Positions 23,764 to 34,997 of a stretch of 64,000 bases of DNA are shown piece after piece; within the stretch, counting starts at the first letter, position 1, and each line of letters begins with the position of its first letter. The stretch lies in assembly GCA_037501455.1 (NCBI GenBank), contig CM074860.1, forward strand, positions 38,016,501 through 38,080,500, given 5' to 3'. Both the position numbers and the translations under genes were made by a program. Source of the DNA: Lantana camara (Eukaryota > Streptophyta > Magnoliopsida > Lamiales > Verbenaceae). Under the pieces are notes generated by a model. It did no database searches. It was given only the letters and a program-made list of their open reading frames with translations, and was not told where the DNA came from.

Positions 23764-24646
23764 TAATGGTGCAGGAATCTAAACTTCCTAAAATGCAACA
23801 ACACTTTCAATATTTGTGTGGAAAGGGAAAGACCATCACAGGCGTGGGAGCCTCAGGAACTGGGTTTCCTTTTGAGTGTGGGTTCTTCCAGCTAGGATAA
23901 CACCAAAGAGTGCAAAATGCAGTGGTGATGCAACTGTGGTGAAAGGAGTATGAAGCTTGAGAAGGTGAGGAAAAATGGAGGAAAAATGCCCAGTACAGTG
24001 AGTGCAGTATATATTGTGGAAGATGACTTGGGGGAGAATGCAAGTGTCCCCCCCCCTCCCCCCCCCCCCCCCAATGTATATGTTAGGGGTAAGGGTAGTT
24101 TGGGGTGATTGCCCGTGTGGTCCCAAACCTGTGTTGCCCTAACACGTGGCGGCTTGTGATGGAATGAGAGTGATGGCTCTGAAAAGTAGACGGCGTGCCA
24201 GGTGCGAGGTGCACACTGCCGTGGTGTCAGAGGTTGTTGGCGTGGGCCGTGCATTGGGAAGCCTTAAGGTCAGTCTTACAGGAGTAAGGACCCCCCCACA
24301 AGGGAGGAGATCCTACGCGAGCGTTGGTGACGCTCGAGGGGCGCGCAAATGCATCTCCCCCGGTCGGTGATCCTTGAGCATCAAATCCCCGAGCGTTACA
24401 AAGCGGGTGCCCTCATATGGGTGCCTCCCTGGGAAGGGTGGCCCTGAGGACCGGGGTTTGAGCATCAGGTCTGGCAGTCCGAACCCTCTATTTGAGCAGT
24501 TGGCCGAGGCTCAGGGGCCTGTATTAGCCAGCAAGTGAGTGGGTTGGGTTGACCCGCGAGCCCATCAGTGTGAGTGTCCAGTCTTTAAATCGGCTGATGG
24601 CGACACGTTGACGGCTCTGATTCGAGCGTGATTTTATGCCTTATCA
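23764..24646 (-). repeat. Tat-1 5' LTR
   Basis: 883 bp, starting TAATGGTG on the plus strand where the 3' LTR has TGATGGTG, so one terminal base is mutated. It ends CTTATCA at 24646 followed by AACAT. The C-run at 24047-24072 is longer than in the partner, which accounts for much of the length difference. The short open frames over this run are artefacts. Confidence 0.93.
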
Positions 24647-24651
24647 AACAT

Positions 24652-27625
24652 AAAATTTTATTAATTAATAAATTAAATAAGAAAAAGTTGATGTTTTAGA
24701 AATATATAAAGGCGAATTCGATTTTAATTTAAAAGAACATGAACATTTCCATTGATATCGTTCAAAATACTAATCGTAAGTTTGATAAATACGTGTGAAT
24801 AAAAAGTAATTATTAATTAAATAACTACCATTAGCTTACTCTTTTCATTAATAATAAATATAATCGTCATGGGTGTAGTTAAAGTGAATAAATGATTATA
24901 ATTCTTTAATTTAAAAATAATAAGAATGGCAAATTACAAGGGATTTCCGAGGAAATTTCTATTTTCCCTCCGAATTCCCTCAGAATTCGAAATAAAATAA
25001 AATAAAAAAAGAGAAAAAAAATCGTGTAATTAAAGATTAAATTTAATAACATAAAATTTTATTAATTAATAAATTAAATAAGAAAAAGTTGATGTTTTAG
25101 AAATATATAAAGGCGAAATTCCATTTTAATTTAAAAGAATACGAACAACTACATTGATATCGTTCAAAATACTAATCGGGAGTTTTATTAATACGTGTGT
25201 ATAAGAAGCAATTATTAATTAAATAACTACCAATAGCTTACTCTTTTCACCAATAATACATATAATCATCATGGTTGTAGTTAAAGTGATTAAATGATTA
25301 TAATTCTTTAATTTAAAAATAATAAAAATGGGAAATTCCAAGGGAATTTCCGTTTTCCCTCAGAATTCCCACAGAAGTCCCTCAGAATTTAACATAAAAT
25401 AAATTGAAAAAGAGAAAGAAATCGTGCTTTTCAAAATTCAATTTAATAACATAAAATTTTGTTAATTAATAAATAAAATAAGGAAAACTTGAAGTTTTAG
25501 AAATATACAAATACGAATTCGATTTTAATTTAAAAGAACACGAACATCTACATTAATATCGTTCAAATAAAGTGATTAATACGTGTGAATCAGAAGTAAT
25601 TATTAATTAAATAACTACTATTAGCTTATTCTTTTTACCAATAACACATATAATCGTCGCGTTTGTAGTTAAAGTGATTAATTATTATAATTTTTTAATT
25701 TAAAAATAACAAGAATGGCAAATTCCAAGGGAATTTCAAGGAATTTCTGAGGGAATTTCCATTTTCCCTCCGAAATCCCTTAGAATTTGACATAAAATAA
25801 ATTTAAAAAAGAGAAAAAAATCGTGTTTTTAAAGATTCAATTTAATAAAATAAAATTTTGTTAATTAATAAATTAAATAAGAAAAAGTTGATGTTTTAGA
25901 AATATATAAAGGTGTAATTTGATTTTAATTTAAAAGAACACGAACATCTACATTGATATCGTTCAAAATACCAATCGGAAGTTTGATTAAGACGTGGGTA
26001 TAAGAAGCAATTATTAATTAAATAACTACTATTAGCTTGCTCTTTTCACCAATAATACATATAATCGTCATGGTTGTAGTTAAAGTGAATAAATGATTAT
26101 AATTTTTTAATTTAAAAATAATAAGAATAGCAAATTAAGAGGGATTTCCGAGGGAATTTCTATTTTCCCTCCGAATTTCCTCCGAATTTGAAATAAAATA
26201 ATTAAAAAAAAAGAGAAAGAAATCGTGTTTTTAAAGATTCAATTTAATAACATAAAATTTTATTAATTAATAAATTAAATAAGAAAAAATTGATGTTTTA
26301 GAAATATATAAAGGCGAAATTCGATTTTATTTAAAAGAACACGAACATCTATATTGATATCGTTCAAAATACTAATCGGGAGTTTGATTAATACGTGTGT
26401 ATAAGAAGCAATTATTAATTAAATAACTACCAATAGGTTACTCTTTTCACCAATAATACCTATAATCATCATGGTTGTGGTGAAAGTGATTAAATGATTA
26501 TAATTCTTTAATTTAAAAATAATAAAAATTAAAATTTCCAACGGAATTTCCATTTTCCCTCAGAATTCCCTCAGAAATCCCTCAGAATTTGACATAAAAT
26601 AAATTAAAAAAGAGAAAAAAATCGTGCTTTTCAAAATTCAATTTAATAACATAAAATTTTGGTAATTAATAAATGAAATAAGAAAAACTTGAAGTTTTAG
26701 AAATATATAAAGGTGAATTCGATTTTAATTTAAAAGAACACAAATATTTACATTGATATCGTTCAAAATACTAATCGGAAGTTTGATTAATAAATGTGAA
26801 TTAGCTTACTCTTTTCACCAATAATACATATAATCGTCATGGTTGTTGTTAAAGTGAATAAATGATTATAATTCTTTAATTTAAAAATAATAAGAATGAC
26901 AAATTCCGTGGGAATTCCGAGGGATTTCTGAGGGACTTTTTCCTAGGAATTTGACATAAAAAAAAATTAAAAATGTGAAAAAAATCGTGTTTTTAAAGAT
27001 TCAATTTAATAACATAAAATTTTGTTAATTAATAAATTAAATAAGAAAAACTTTATGTTTTAGAAATATATAAAGGAGAAATTCGATTTTAATTTAAAAG
27101 AACACGAACATCTACATTAATATCATTCAAAATACTAATCGGAAGTGTGATTAATACGTGTGAATAAGAAGTAATTATTAATTAAATAACTACTATTAGT
27201 TTATTCTTTTTACCAATAACACATATAACCGTCGTGTTTGTAGTTAAAGTGATTAATTATTATAATTTTTTAATTTAAAAATAATAAGAATGGCAAATTC
27301 CAAGGGAATTCCGAGTGAATTTCCATTTTCCCTCCGAAATCCCTTAGAATTTGACATAAAATAAATTTAAAAAAGAGAAAAAAATCGTGTTTTTAAAGAT
27401 TCAATTTAATAACATAAAATTTTATTAATTAATAATTAAATAAGAAAAAGTTGATGTTTTAGAAATATATAAAGGTGTAATTCGATTTTAGTTTAAAAGA
27501 ACACGAACATCTACATTGATATCGTTCAAAATACCAATCGAAAGTTTGATTAATACGTGTGTATAAGAAGTAATTATTAATTAAATAACCACTATTAGCT
27601 TGCTCTTTTCACCAATAATACATAT
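24652..27625. repeat. Satellite block 2, four-monomer higher-order pattern
   Basis: Reference points at 24699, 25100, 25500, 25899, 26301, 26700, 27063 and 27462 give spacings of 401, 400, 399, 402, 399, 363 and 399 bp. Monomer types can be told apart by the bases around the reference point: F (GATGTTTTAG then GGCGAAATT), D (GAAGTTTTAG, about 37 bp shorter), A (TTTATGTTTT then CATTAATATCG) and B (GGTGTAATT). The order from 26301 is F, D, A, B and repeats after the Tat-2 insertion. The monomer at 25500 begins as D and continues as A, a hybrid. CATAT at 27621-27625 is the left target duplication of Tat-2. Confidence 0.93.
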
Positions 27626-28434
27626 TGATGGGTCTGAATATGGGGTACAGAGTCTAGTCACCTTAGAATTTGTTTAGGTGAGGAATCCAGTTGATGTTCG
27701 CCGGGAAAGATAGGGGTTCTACCTGCTAGGACAAACATAAAGACAAAGTCAGAAGGCCAAGCTGGGGGAACCGGGGGTGATTCCCAGTTTGGCTCTCCGA
27801 CGCTCAAGTCAGATGAAGATTTGAAAGAGAGAATAAGCTAAGTATGGAGTTGCAATAATGGAGATTGTTACAGTGGAGAAGATGAACTCGCATATTTATA
27901 GTTGAGGGTCAAGGACCCTTTGGTCATTTGCACGATGTGGTCCTGGCCGAATGTTGCCCTAACACGTGGTGTTGCGAGAGAGAAACCTAGGAGGAATCTT
28001 CTGCAAAAGCTGGTGGATATTAGTGTTGGCTATAGTGGCAAGTGCGCGGGCATGTACGGGGTGTCAGAGAGCCGTTTTAGGGGGTTGGTGACGAGGGCGC
28101 GTGTCAACGAAGAGCCTTGGAGACCAAGGAATCCACTAGGGATGAAGGCCAAGGCTCATACGAAGAGGAGTGGAAGCTTCCCTGAGGGAGAATGGCGCTC
28201 GAAGAGAGCTTCCTTGGCAAACGGGGGCTTAGTAATTATGAAGTGCGCTCGTTGGGGAGAGGCATTGTTTGATCACGTAGGCATGTGGCAGAGACGGCAC
28301 GTGTCTTTGAGGAACCTTTACGCTCATGGGGGCTTGGGCGCTCGGATATAATTACTTTAGTCCAAGAGGACTGGTGTCGTTCGCTCGAGTCGCCACATCT
28401 CCAAACGTGGGACGAGCGTATTTTAACCACATCA
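27626..28434 (-). repeat. Tat-2 3' LTR
   Basis: 809 bp from TGATGGGTCTG to CCACATCA. It pairs with 39167-39988 apart from a few percent differences and small insertions or deletions (for example about 20 bp near 28100 absent here). The 149-codon plus-strand open frame at 27902-28351 lies inside the LTR and is not supported as a gene. Confidence 0.93.
27891..27901 (-). promoter_or_regulatory. TATA box in Tat-2 3' LTR
   Basis: Minus strand reads CTATAAATATG, an excellent TATA box, preserved unchanged in the 5' LTR at 39433-39443. It lies in the expected region of the LTR for starting the genomic RNA. Confidence 0.6.
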
Positions 28435-28447
28435 TTTTGTCCCCCAA
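28435..28447 (-). other. Tat-2 polypurine tract
   Basis: Minus strand reads TTGGGGGACAAAA directly before the 3' LTR, nearly the same as Tat-1. It is the expected priming site for second-strand synthesis. Confidence 0.8.
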
Positions 28448-29064
28448 TTCTGTAGTCCTTAGTGATAAGGGCTGTAGAAATTCTTCCAATGTAATGCATC
28501 GAGCGTTGCGCTCGTACGAGGCATGGCGTGTTGAGCAATCGTCCTTCTAATTGCGCCATAAATGCAGTCTCTTTATTTGATTGCTTGTAACGTCCCCATA
28601 TTAAATGCAGTCCTTTCCTCTGACCACTTGGAGCGTCTAAGCATTAAATGCTGATGCGCGTGGGGCGCGTGAGACTTGGCAAGTGCGTGACGGTTCAATA
28701 AAGGGAACGGTTCCCCAGGAGGGAAATGATTGTAATTTTGAATTTTTTGCCAGAAACGTATCAACTTCCATCCTAATAAATAAGGGATTCTGTATCCATT
28801 CCATCTTTTACGCAAACATATCTTCAGAGCATATATTCGCCAAAACTCTTTGCAAAACAAGTTTCAGAGCATTCATAACTTTCCTTCAAGCTTTTCCAGA
28901 AAACCCAAGGTAAACTCCGGTGAAATCTTCTAACTTTGCTAACCTTAGAATCGGATTAGGATTTAGTAAATCCACAAGCTTTACTTTCTCTAGAAATCCC
29001 CAAATCTCTCCGAACACTCCATGCTTCCAAAATCCTCATATCTTTCCCAAATTCCACCATAGTC
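28448..29064 (+). promoter_or_regulatory. Upstream region and leader of Tat-2 antisense gene
   Basis: About 600 bp with no gene. It contains a block similar to 13370-13410 of Tat-1 (GAGGGAAATGATTG) and a TATA-like TAATAAATAA at 28773-28782. A donor-like AAGGTAAAC at 28908 lies where Tat-1 has TAGGTAAAT at 13559, which suggests an intron in the leader. GGGAACGGTTCCCC near 28703 is a short palindrome. Confidence 0.45.
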
Positions 29065-30196
29065 ATGGCCAGAGATCATGTAGAAGAATTCGCCCATGAA
29101 GTGGAAGACATGGCTACCCAGAGTTCATCTCCGCCGGGTTCTCCTAGGGACGATGAGTTCGACGCGGCCGTGATGGCCATAGATGAAAGGAACCCAGATG
29201 GGGTTGAGCATCTCTTTGAAGAATTGCATCTGGTGATGGAAGCGGAGAGGCAGGGGGTGACTCTCCCGATAACAGAGAGCACAACTCACCCTCATCGCCA
29301 CACCTTGACCGTGGCCGTTGCAGCCCCGGCTCCAGAATCCGAGGGAGGAGCGGGGCCCTCAGAAAGATCCCATGACAAGGGTAAAGGCAAGAGAACCCAA
29401 AGGCCCAAGAAAGCCAAGAAAATCAAAGGGCCAAACGAGGGTGAAGGCTAGGGTATGCAGGCGATCGAGCGTACCCCGGACGAGACTCCCAGCACAATTA
29501 TTTTGGGAGAAGTAAAGACCATGCTGGACCCAATATACTGGGATGAGCACTTCACATGGCTGATCCCTTCTGATCACGAGCGTGCCAACCATCCGCCACC
29601 CTGTGAGATGACGGTTTATAAGGATGCAGTCAGTTCTGGGGGCTTGAGGTTCCTAATTCCAGTCCCAGTGGCCAACATTCTGAATAGTTTGAACCTCTGC
29701 CCTTCGCAAATCGTGCCCAACGGCCTCGCCTTGATAACCAGCTTCGTCACCCTCATGAAATACGTCAGATACGAGCCCTGGATGCGGAATTTCAACTCCC
29801 TTCTCCAAGTAGTTAGCTCACCGTGCTCGTCACCTGAGGCGGGTTATTTCTACTACGTTCAAGCGAAGGCCCACTGGAAATTGATTAATTCCCCCTCAAC
29901 CACTTATGGCCCAGATTAGAAGGAGAAGTACATTTTTGTCAAAGCCCCAAAGGATGATGACTTAGGGGTGGCTCGAGAATGGATATCTCATGGGAAGGGA
30001 TCCCATGTAAAGAGCCGCTTAAAACCTTCCTTCCCTGAAGACTGGGCCAAGGACTTGGTTGGGGCGTTGAGGAACGAGGGCCATCTAATTCAAGCCAAGG
30101 ACTGGATAGACGATGCAGAACTCATGTTCCTTTGTGGGCTTACTAACGACCCTCATTATCTCAACAATCCTCCCGCTCGAGATTTGGAGAGAGATG

Positions 30197-30315
30197 CTTA
30201 GACTTTAGGGCACTAACTTTTTAGATAGGGATACTAACTGTACCTTGCATTTGTAACTTGTATTTTGCGAAATTTGATCAAGGGTTTCTGACCCTCGTTT
30301 TCGCCTTCTTTGTAG
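30197..30315 (+). other. Intron 1 of Tat-2 antisense gene, donor lost
   Basis: By alignment with Tat-1 the intron would start at CTTAGACT, where Tat-1 has GTTAGACC, so the donor GT has become CT. A consensus-like branch site TACTAAC is at 30232-30238 and the acceptor is TTTGTAG ending at 30315. Exon 2 resumes in phase 1 with VDILRMAG. Confidence 0.6.
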
Positions 30316-30973
30316 GAGTGGACATTTTAAGGATGGCTGGAGGCATAAGAAGCGCTGCCAGGTTCGCCAACGCTAACAGGCGTCAAGCCCAGCAGGAAGA
30401 TCAACAGAATCCCCGAGGCCGTGGAGCAAGCCGGGGTGACGGTCGTGGCGGCCACCAAAGCGCCAGCCCAAGCGCCGCATCTGGCGCTCGAGTGCCGCAG
30501 GGACGAGGGGAGAACCGAGCGGCAAATACTGAAAACCAAATAGTGGTGCGGCCACCAACCGTAGCAGATGCGAGGGTGGTCAACCCTAACGCCGTCAACC
30601 AAACGAGGCCCCCTGCAAGCGTGGTGATAAGCGAGGCTCAAGGGAGCGCTAGCCAAACTTCCCGCAAGAGGAAGAGAATAACTGATGCCTTCGCCATAAC
30701 CGACAAGGGTAAACAAGTTGTGGAAGGCCCCAAGGGCGGCAACGGAGACACTTCCTCCTCGGAGGAGGAACATTTGTGGGACTTCGACCGCCGGGGGACA
30801 GGAGCTACAAGGGCTCCGCAGATGGGGGTGTCGTATTACTGAGGCACGGAATGGTCGCCTAAACCATCAGCCAAAATCTGTATGAAAGGGCCCAATTCTC
30901 AGCGGATCACAAGCATTTGTACTCCGAGTCGGTGGAAAAGGTGACCGGCGATATGGTGCACGCTATAATTTTC

Positions 30974-31067
30974 GTAAGTCTCCTTTGCTTTTGTAGTTTC
31001 ATTATCTTTTGAAGGTATTGCTCTTCAATATATTTGTTAACACTTTTGCCCTTTCGAGCCCGTGCAG
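30974..31067 (+). other. Intron 2 of Tat-2 antisense gene
   Basis: 94 bp starting GTAAGT and ending GTGCAG, both close to plant splice consensus. It joins HAIIF to QVLPRARN in phase 0, exactly where the Tat-1 intron sits. Confidence 0.75.
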
Positions 31068-32024
31068 CAAGTGCTTCCGAGGGCGAGAAATATCCAAATG
31101 CATGCCACGGTGTACGCTGACCGGAAGGCAAAGTACAAGAAGATGGCGCGCTCAAACGATCCTGCCCAACTTAAGGAGGAATTGGACATAGAGAAGGCCA
31201 TGTACATTTCTCTTAAGGAAGAGTACAACAAGATGGAGGCCGAGATGAAGAGTTTGCAAGATGACTTCAAGAACGCTGAGAACGCTCGAAGGAGTTGGCG
31301 CAACCAATTAAACCAACTCGATGAGAATCATAAGAAGCTCACTGTCGACCGTGAAGCATGGAAGACGAGGGCCATGGAGGCGGAAAAGAAATACACTGAT
31401 GCCATGAACCAACTCCCTCATCGCTTTGAGCAATCAAATAAGGAGGCGCTCATCAAGTTCTGCTATTCCAAGGTGTTCAATTTTGCAGCTTCTTTGCATT
31501 GCTTAGACGAGGCTCAAAAGGCCTTCAATTTGGCCATTGAGTAAGGCATTCATAAGGGCTTGACGGATCCGGCCATTCATGAGGCGCAGCGCATGGGGCT
31601 TATGTTCAACGAGCGCTGCGTGGAGGACGACGACGACCGTGACGATCCTGAGCCCAACATCTCCGAGCCGGAATACAATTTCCTGGTTACACTCATCCAA
31701 GATGAGTACATGGCTGCCAATCCTCCAGAAGAGGCCTCTCAAGTGGAACAAAATGAGGGGAATAACAACGCCAGTGCTATTTCTGAAAACCCTCCGATGA
31801 ACGAGCCTCCAGCGCCTGTTGCAGAGAATGCCCCCATTCCAGCTGTCGAGGCCAATGAGCCCAATGCTTCGCAAGCGCCAGGAAACAACGAGCCTGCGCC
31901 TCCAGCTGCCCAGAACCAAGAAGAAAATGCCCCCCCAGCACAAGAGCCGGAGGGCCTAGTTCATGGTCCCGTGGCTCAAAATATCTTAGTAGTTCTGGAT
32001 GAAGACGTCGCTCCCGCCGCTTGA

Positions 32025-32976
32025 AGTTCTTCCTCATCTGCTTATGTTGTAACTCTTCTTCTTCTGACTTAGTGCCTTTTTTGTAAGAATGTTATGGGCC
32101 CCTGCGCCTTTGTTTTGTAATTTTCGGCGAAGAGCCTTAATTAATGAAGTTCCTCCCTTTTCTCATAATGTTCTCCTTTTATTTCCTTGATTGTGAAATT
32201 TTACTTTGCGCTTGTTGTAACAAAATCTTGTAACACTAAGATTGTGTGTAACATGCTTAGTAAAATTTGTATTGTTTAGCTAAGTCTTAAAACTTGAAAA
32301 ATTTTACTAAGTCTTGAGTAATCATGGGGGTCTGACTGTGAGGATGCCCTCATTCAAAGCTTGTGTAAATTTTGTTTCTAAGATTTAGAGAATTTTATTA
32401 AGTCTTGAGTAACTACGAGGGTCTTAATGAGAGACTGCCCTCGTTCAAGACTTGTGAAAAATTCTTTTTGTCTTGGGAAAATTTTACTAAGTCTTGAGTA
32501 ATTAAGAGGGTCTTACTGAGAGGCTACCCTCGTTCAAGGCTTGTGAAAATTCCTTCCGAATGACGTTACCGTTGAACGAGCGCTCTGGTACCCGTTAATT
32601 TTTAGGACTTGCAAGTAATCCCATTTTCGACCGCAAGGCGTTGTGACAAACGACCAAGGCCTACTAGGATTTTCCTTTCATTTTCCTCCGATTCGTCAGG
32701 TTGGTTGTGAGCGTTACTAGACTATCCTTATGAGGGCGTCCCCCCATGTGGAATAGAGCGTTGGCAAGCGTAACCCATGTGCAATAACATCGTGCGTATT
32801 GGAATGGATTGCCAACCACGCTCGTGAAAACGAGGGACGTGGGTCTTATCCATTTGCGTAATTTAAAAGCAGTAGTATAGAAATATTCAAGAGAATGTAT
32901 TGTAATTTACTTGAGATTTGAAGTAGTACATATAACCCATTAGTGGGATTGTTACATCATCATCTCTAGAGAGCTT
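32025..32976. other. Gap between convergent antisense gene and pol in Tat-2
   Basis: About 950 bp with no open frame of note, holding the tandem repeat at 32290-32550. The 3' ends of the antisense gene and of integrase face each other across it. Confidence 0.55.
32290..32550. repeat. Three copies of a 90-bp tandem repeat
   Basis: TAAGTCTTGAGTAA recurs at 32308, 32399 and 32488 (periods 91 and 89). Each copy continues with a GGGTCT...GAG block, CCCTC(G/A)TTCAA and CTTGTG. The copies differ at many positions. Tandem repeats in untranslated internal parts are common in Tat-type elements. Confidence 0.8.
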
Positions 32977-34300
32977 TTAAACATAAAACCGCTGGAGGTT
33001 ACATGCGTTCCAAGGGTGAGGCCAGCGCTCGCCTTGAAGTGTCTCCAGGGTGTAAGTGTTGTTAGCTCTGATTTGTATGACTTTGAACGGCCCTTCCCAG
33101 TTGGGGTCCAATTTTCCCACATTCTTGGATACTTCTACTTTCTTCAAGACCAAGTCTCCCAGCTGGAAAGTTCTCTCTCTCACATGCTTTTTGTATTGTT
33201 GTGCCACGGTTGCCTTATATCTGTGTATTTTAGCCCAGGCCTTGTCTCTTCTTTCCTCCAGTAGGTCCCACTCTAGGCTCCTGTTATCTTCGTTAAGCTG
33301 AGGCTCGAAATAGGCTACACGAGCGGATTCGTTTACAATTTCCGCGGGTATCATGGCTTCTGACCCATATACGAGCACGAAAGGGGTCTCGCCAGTGGCT
33401 GCTCGTAGAGTAGTGCGATATGCCCAGAGTGCCCCTTGTAATTCTTCCGCCCATTCACTCTTTTTGCTCTCTAGCATTGTTTTCAGATGCTGCAGAATGA
33501 CCCTGTTGGTGACTTCCGCCTGTCCATTAGCTTGGGGATGGCCCACGGAGGTAAAGCGTTGTTCAATCCCTAACTCTGAACACCATTCTCGTGTGTCAGC
33601 TGTTATGAACTGGGATCCATTGTCTGAAATGAGCACCCTTGGGATACCATACCTGCAGATAATGTTTTTCCAAATAAAGTCCCTCGCTACCCTGAATGTA
33701 ATCTTTGCAACGGCCTCAGCCTCGGCCCATTTGGCAAAATAATCGATAGCTAAAATGACAAACTTCTTCTGTCCGACCGCGATGGGCAAGGGGCCTACGA
33801 TGTCGATTCCCACTGATCAAAGGGCCATGAGACATCTATAGGGATCATTTGAGATGCTGGCAGTTGAGGGAGGTTAGAGTGGAATTAGCACTTAGGGAAT
33901 TTTTTGGAAAACTCAAGGGCGTCTTGGAGAACTGTGGGCCAATAAAACCCACTCCTCAGGACCTTCTTAGCTAGGATACGTCCTCCTGAATGATTCCCAC
34001 AGCTTCCATTGTGAATAAGTTTGAGCGTTTCTTTTGCTTGCGAGGGCCTTAGACACCTCATTGGGGGTCCTTGAAATGACTTCTTGAATAACCTTCCCTC
34101 TGAGTCTAAAGAAAACCGAGGGGCCTTGTTTTGGATTTTCCGAGCCTCCACTTTGTCAGTGGGACAAACGCCATCTTTAAGAAGTCTGATAATATCGTCA
34201 AGCCAACAAGGCTCGTGCGGTTCTCTCCTTGATCAAAGGTTCTTTTTTTCTAAGGAAAGTGACAGAACGCTAGCAGATACCTTCCAATGCCGAGGTAAAT
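32977..34300 (-). pseudogene. Tat-2 integrase, split
   Basis: The catalytic core and C-terminus form one 278-codon open stretch (32977-33813) with Asp at residue 4 (GIDIVGPLP), Asp 64 (ISDNGSQF) and Glu 100 (GHPQANGQAEVTNR), a D-35-E spacing, then a WEGPFKV block and the end NLQRFYV. The first Met is not a true start: one base is missing just upstream (near 33813-33820), which separates the core from the zinc-binding domain at 33885-34151. In that domain the two His are kept, but the first Cys of CPKC is Phe (KKFPKC). The frame also shifts near 34200-34310 towards the RNase H region. Confidence 0.9.
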
Positions 34301-34312
34301 TTTGATAGAGCG

Positions 34313-34997
34313 TCAGCACGCTCGTTTTTTGGCCCGTGGGACCTGAAGTAGATGGAATTCTTTGAACTTCCAAATGATTTCCTTGGCTTTGCTCAAATAC
34401 TGCACCATGGTGGTTTCTCGAGTCTCATAAGTTCCCTCAATCTGGCTCGCAATTAACTGTGAATCAACATAAGCGGTGATCCTAGAGGCTCCATTCTGAA
34501 AGGCAATTCCCAACCCTTGGACAAGAGCTTCATATTCCGCCTCGTTATTGGTAACCTGAAAATCCAACCTTATTGCAAAATCTAACTCAATCCCATTAGG
34601 GTCTTTAAGGGTTACCCCTGCTCCTCCCCCTTGAGAGGTTGAGGAACCATCCGTGTGCAGGACCCATAGCCACTCGTTCCCTGGAGCAGCAGGTTCTAAA
34701 CCGAAGCGTTCAACTAGCAAATCCGCTACAACCTGCGCTTGTATAGCGGTTCTGGGCTTGAAACTTAAGTCAAACTGACTCAACTCAATGGCCCATTTTA
34801 TCAATTTTCCAGATACGTCTGGTTTGGATAACACTTGCTTCAAAGGCTAATCAGTGAGGACCGTTATTGAGTGCGCTCGAAAGTAAGGCGTCAATCGTCT
34901 TGATGCGTTGATGAGGGCAAATGCAAATTTCTCGATTTCCAAGTACTTCTTCTCGGCCCTTTATAATGTTTTTCTCAAATAATAGAAAGGCAAGTGC
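34313..34997 (-). pseudogene. Tat-2 RNase H region (first and second domains)
   Basis: The end of the first RNase H (counterpart of KHMPVYYLSKTLQG in Tat-1) is disrupted by a small deletion near 35015 and a stop near 34848. From 34843 a 176-codon stretch is open with the second RNase H: HTDGSS (Asp 65), GGGAGVTLKDPNG, NNEAEYEA and AYVDSQL. The frame is lost at PRAKKRAC just before the expected last catalytic Asp. The intact GGGAG passage here shows what the Tat-1 copy lost. Confidence 0.88.

Larger units (their letters stand above)
12266..24646 (-). mobile_element. Tat-1, Ty3/gypsy Tat-type LTR retrotransposon, decayed
   Basis: A complete 12,381-bp insertion with LTRs at 12266-13138 and 23764-24646 and a perfect 5-bp target duplication AACAT (12261-12265 and 24647-24651). 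The sense strand is minus. In sense order: 5' LTR, primer binding site, gag, protease, reverse transcriptase, RNase H, second RNase H, integrase, an antisense gene, polypurine tract and 3' LTR. The second RNase H before integrase is the hallmark of the Tat clade of Ty3/gypsy elements. gag to RNase H lies mostly in one frame broken by in-frame stops, with frameshifts in the gag N-terminus, the second RNase H and integrase. It cannot be autonomous now. Confidence 0.95.
29065..32024 (+). pseudogene. Antisense gene of Tat-2 (aORF), three exons, broken
   Basis: The counterpart of the Tat-1 antisense gene with the same layout. Exon 1 (29065-30196) starts MARDHVEEF, includes the motif DERNPDGVEHLFEE and a globular region with GYFYYVQAK and YGPD. 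The in-frame TAG at 29449 and 29917 interrupt it; the second falls where Tat-1 has Trp. Exon 2 (30316-30973) is Arg/Gly/Gln-rich with SSSEEEH, then shifts frame near 30830. Exon 3 (31068-32024) is a long charged helical, coiled-coil-like region, an in-frame TAA at 31542, then EPEYNFLV and a Pro/Ala/Asn-rich tail. Similarity to Tat-1 on both sides of both introns shows it was once a single protein of roughly 850-900 residues. No function is claimed. Confidence 0.82.

Noticed and set aside
27902..28351. 149-codon plus-strand open frame
   Set aside because: It lies wholly inside the Tat-2 3' LTR, the partner LTR keeps only part of it because of insertions and deletions, and its translation resembles nothing I recognise.
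29065..32024. Antisense gene as a captured host gene
   Set aside because: Both Tat elements carry it at the same place with the same introns, and extra antisense genes there are known in Tat lineages, so it is an old element gene rather than a recent capture.
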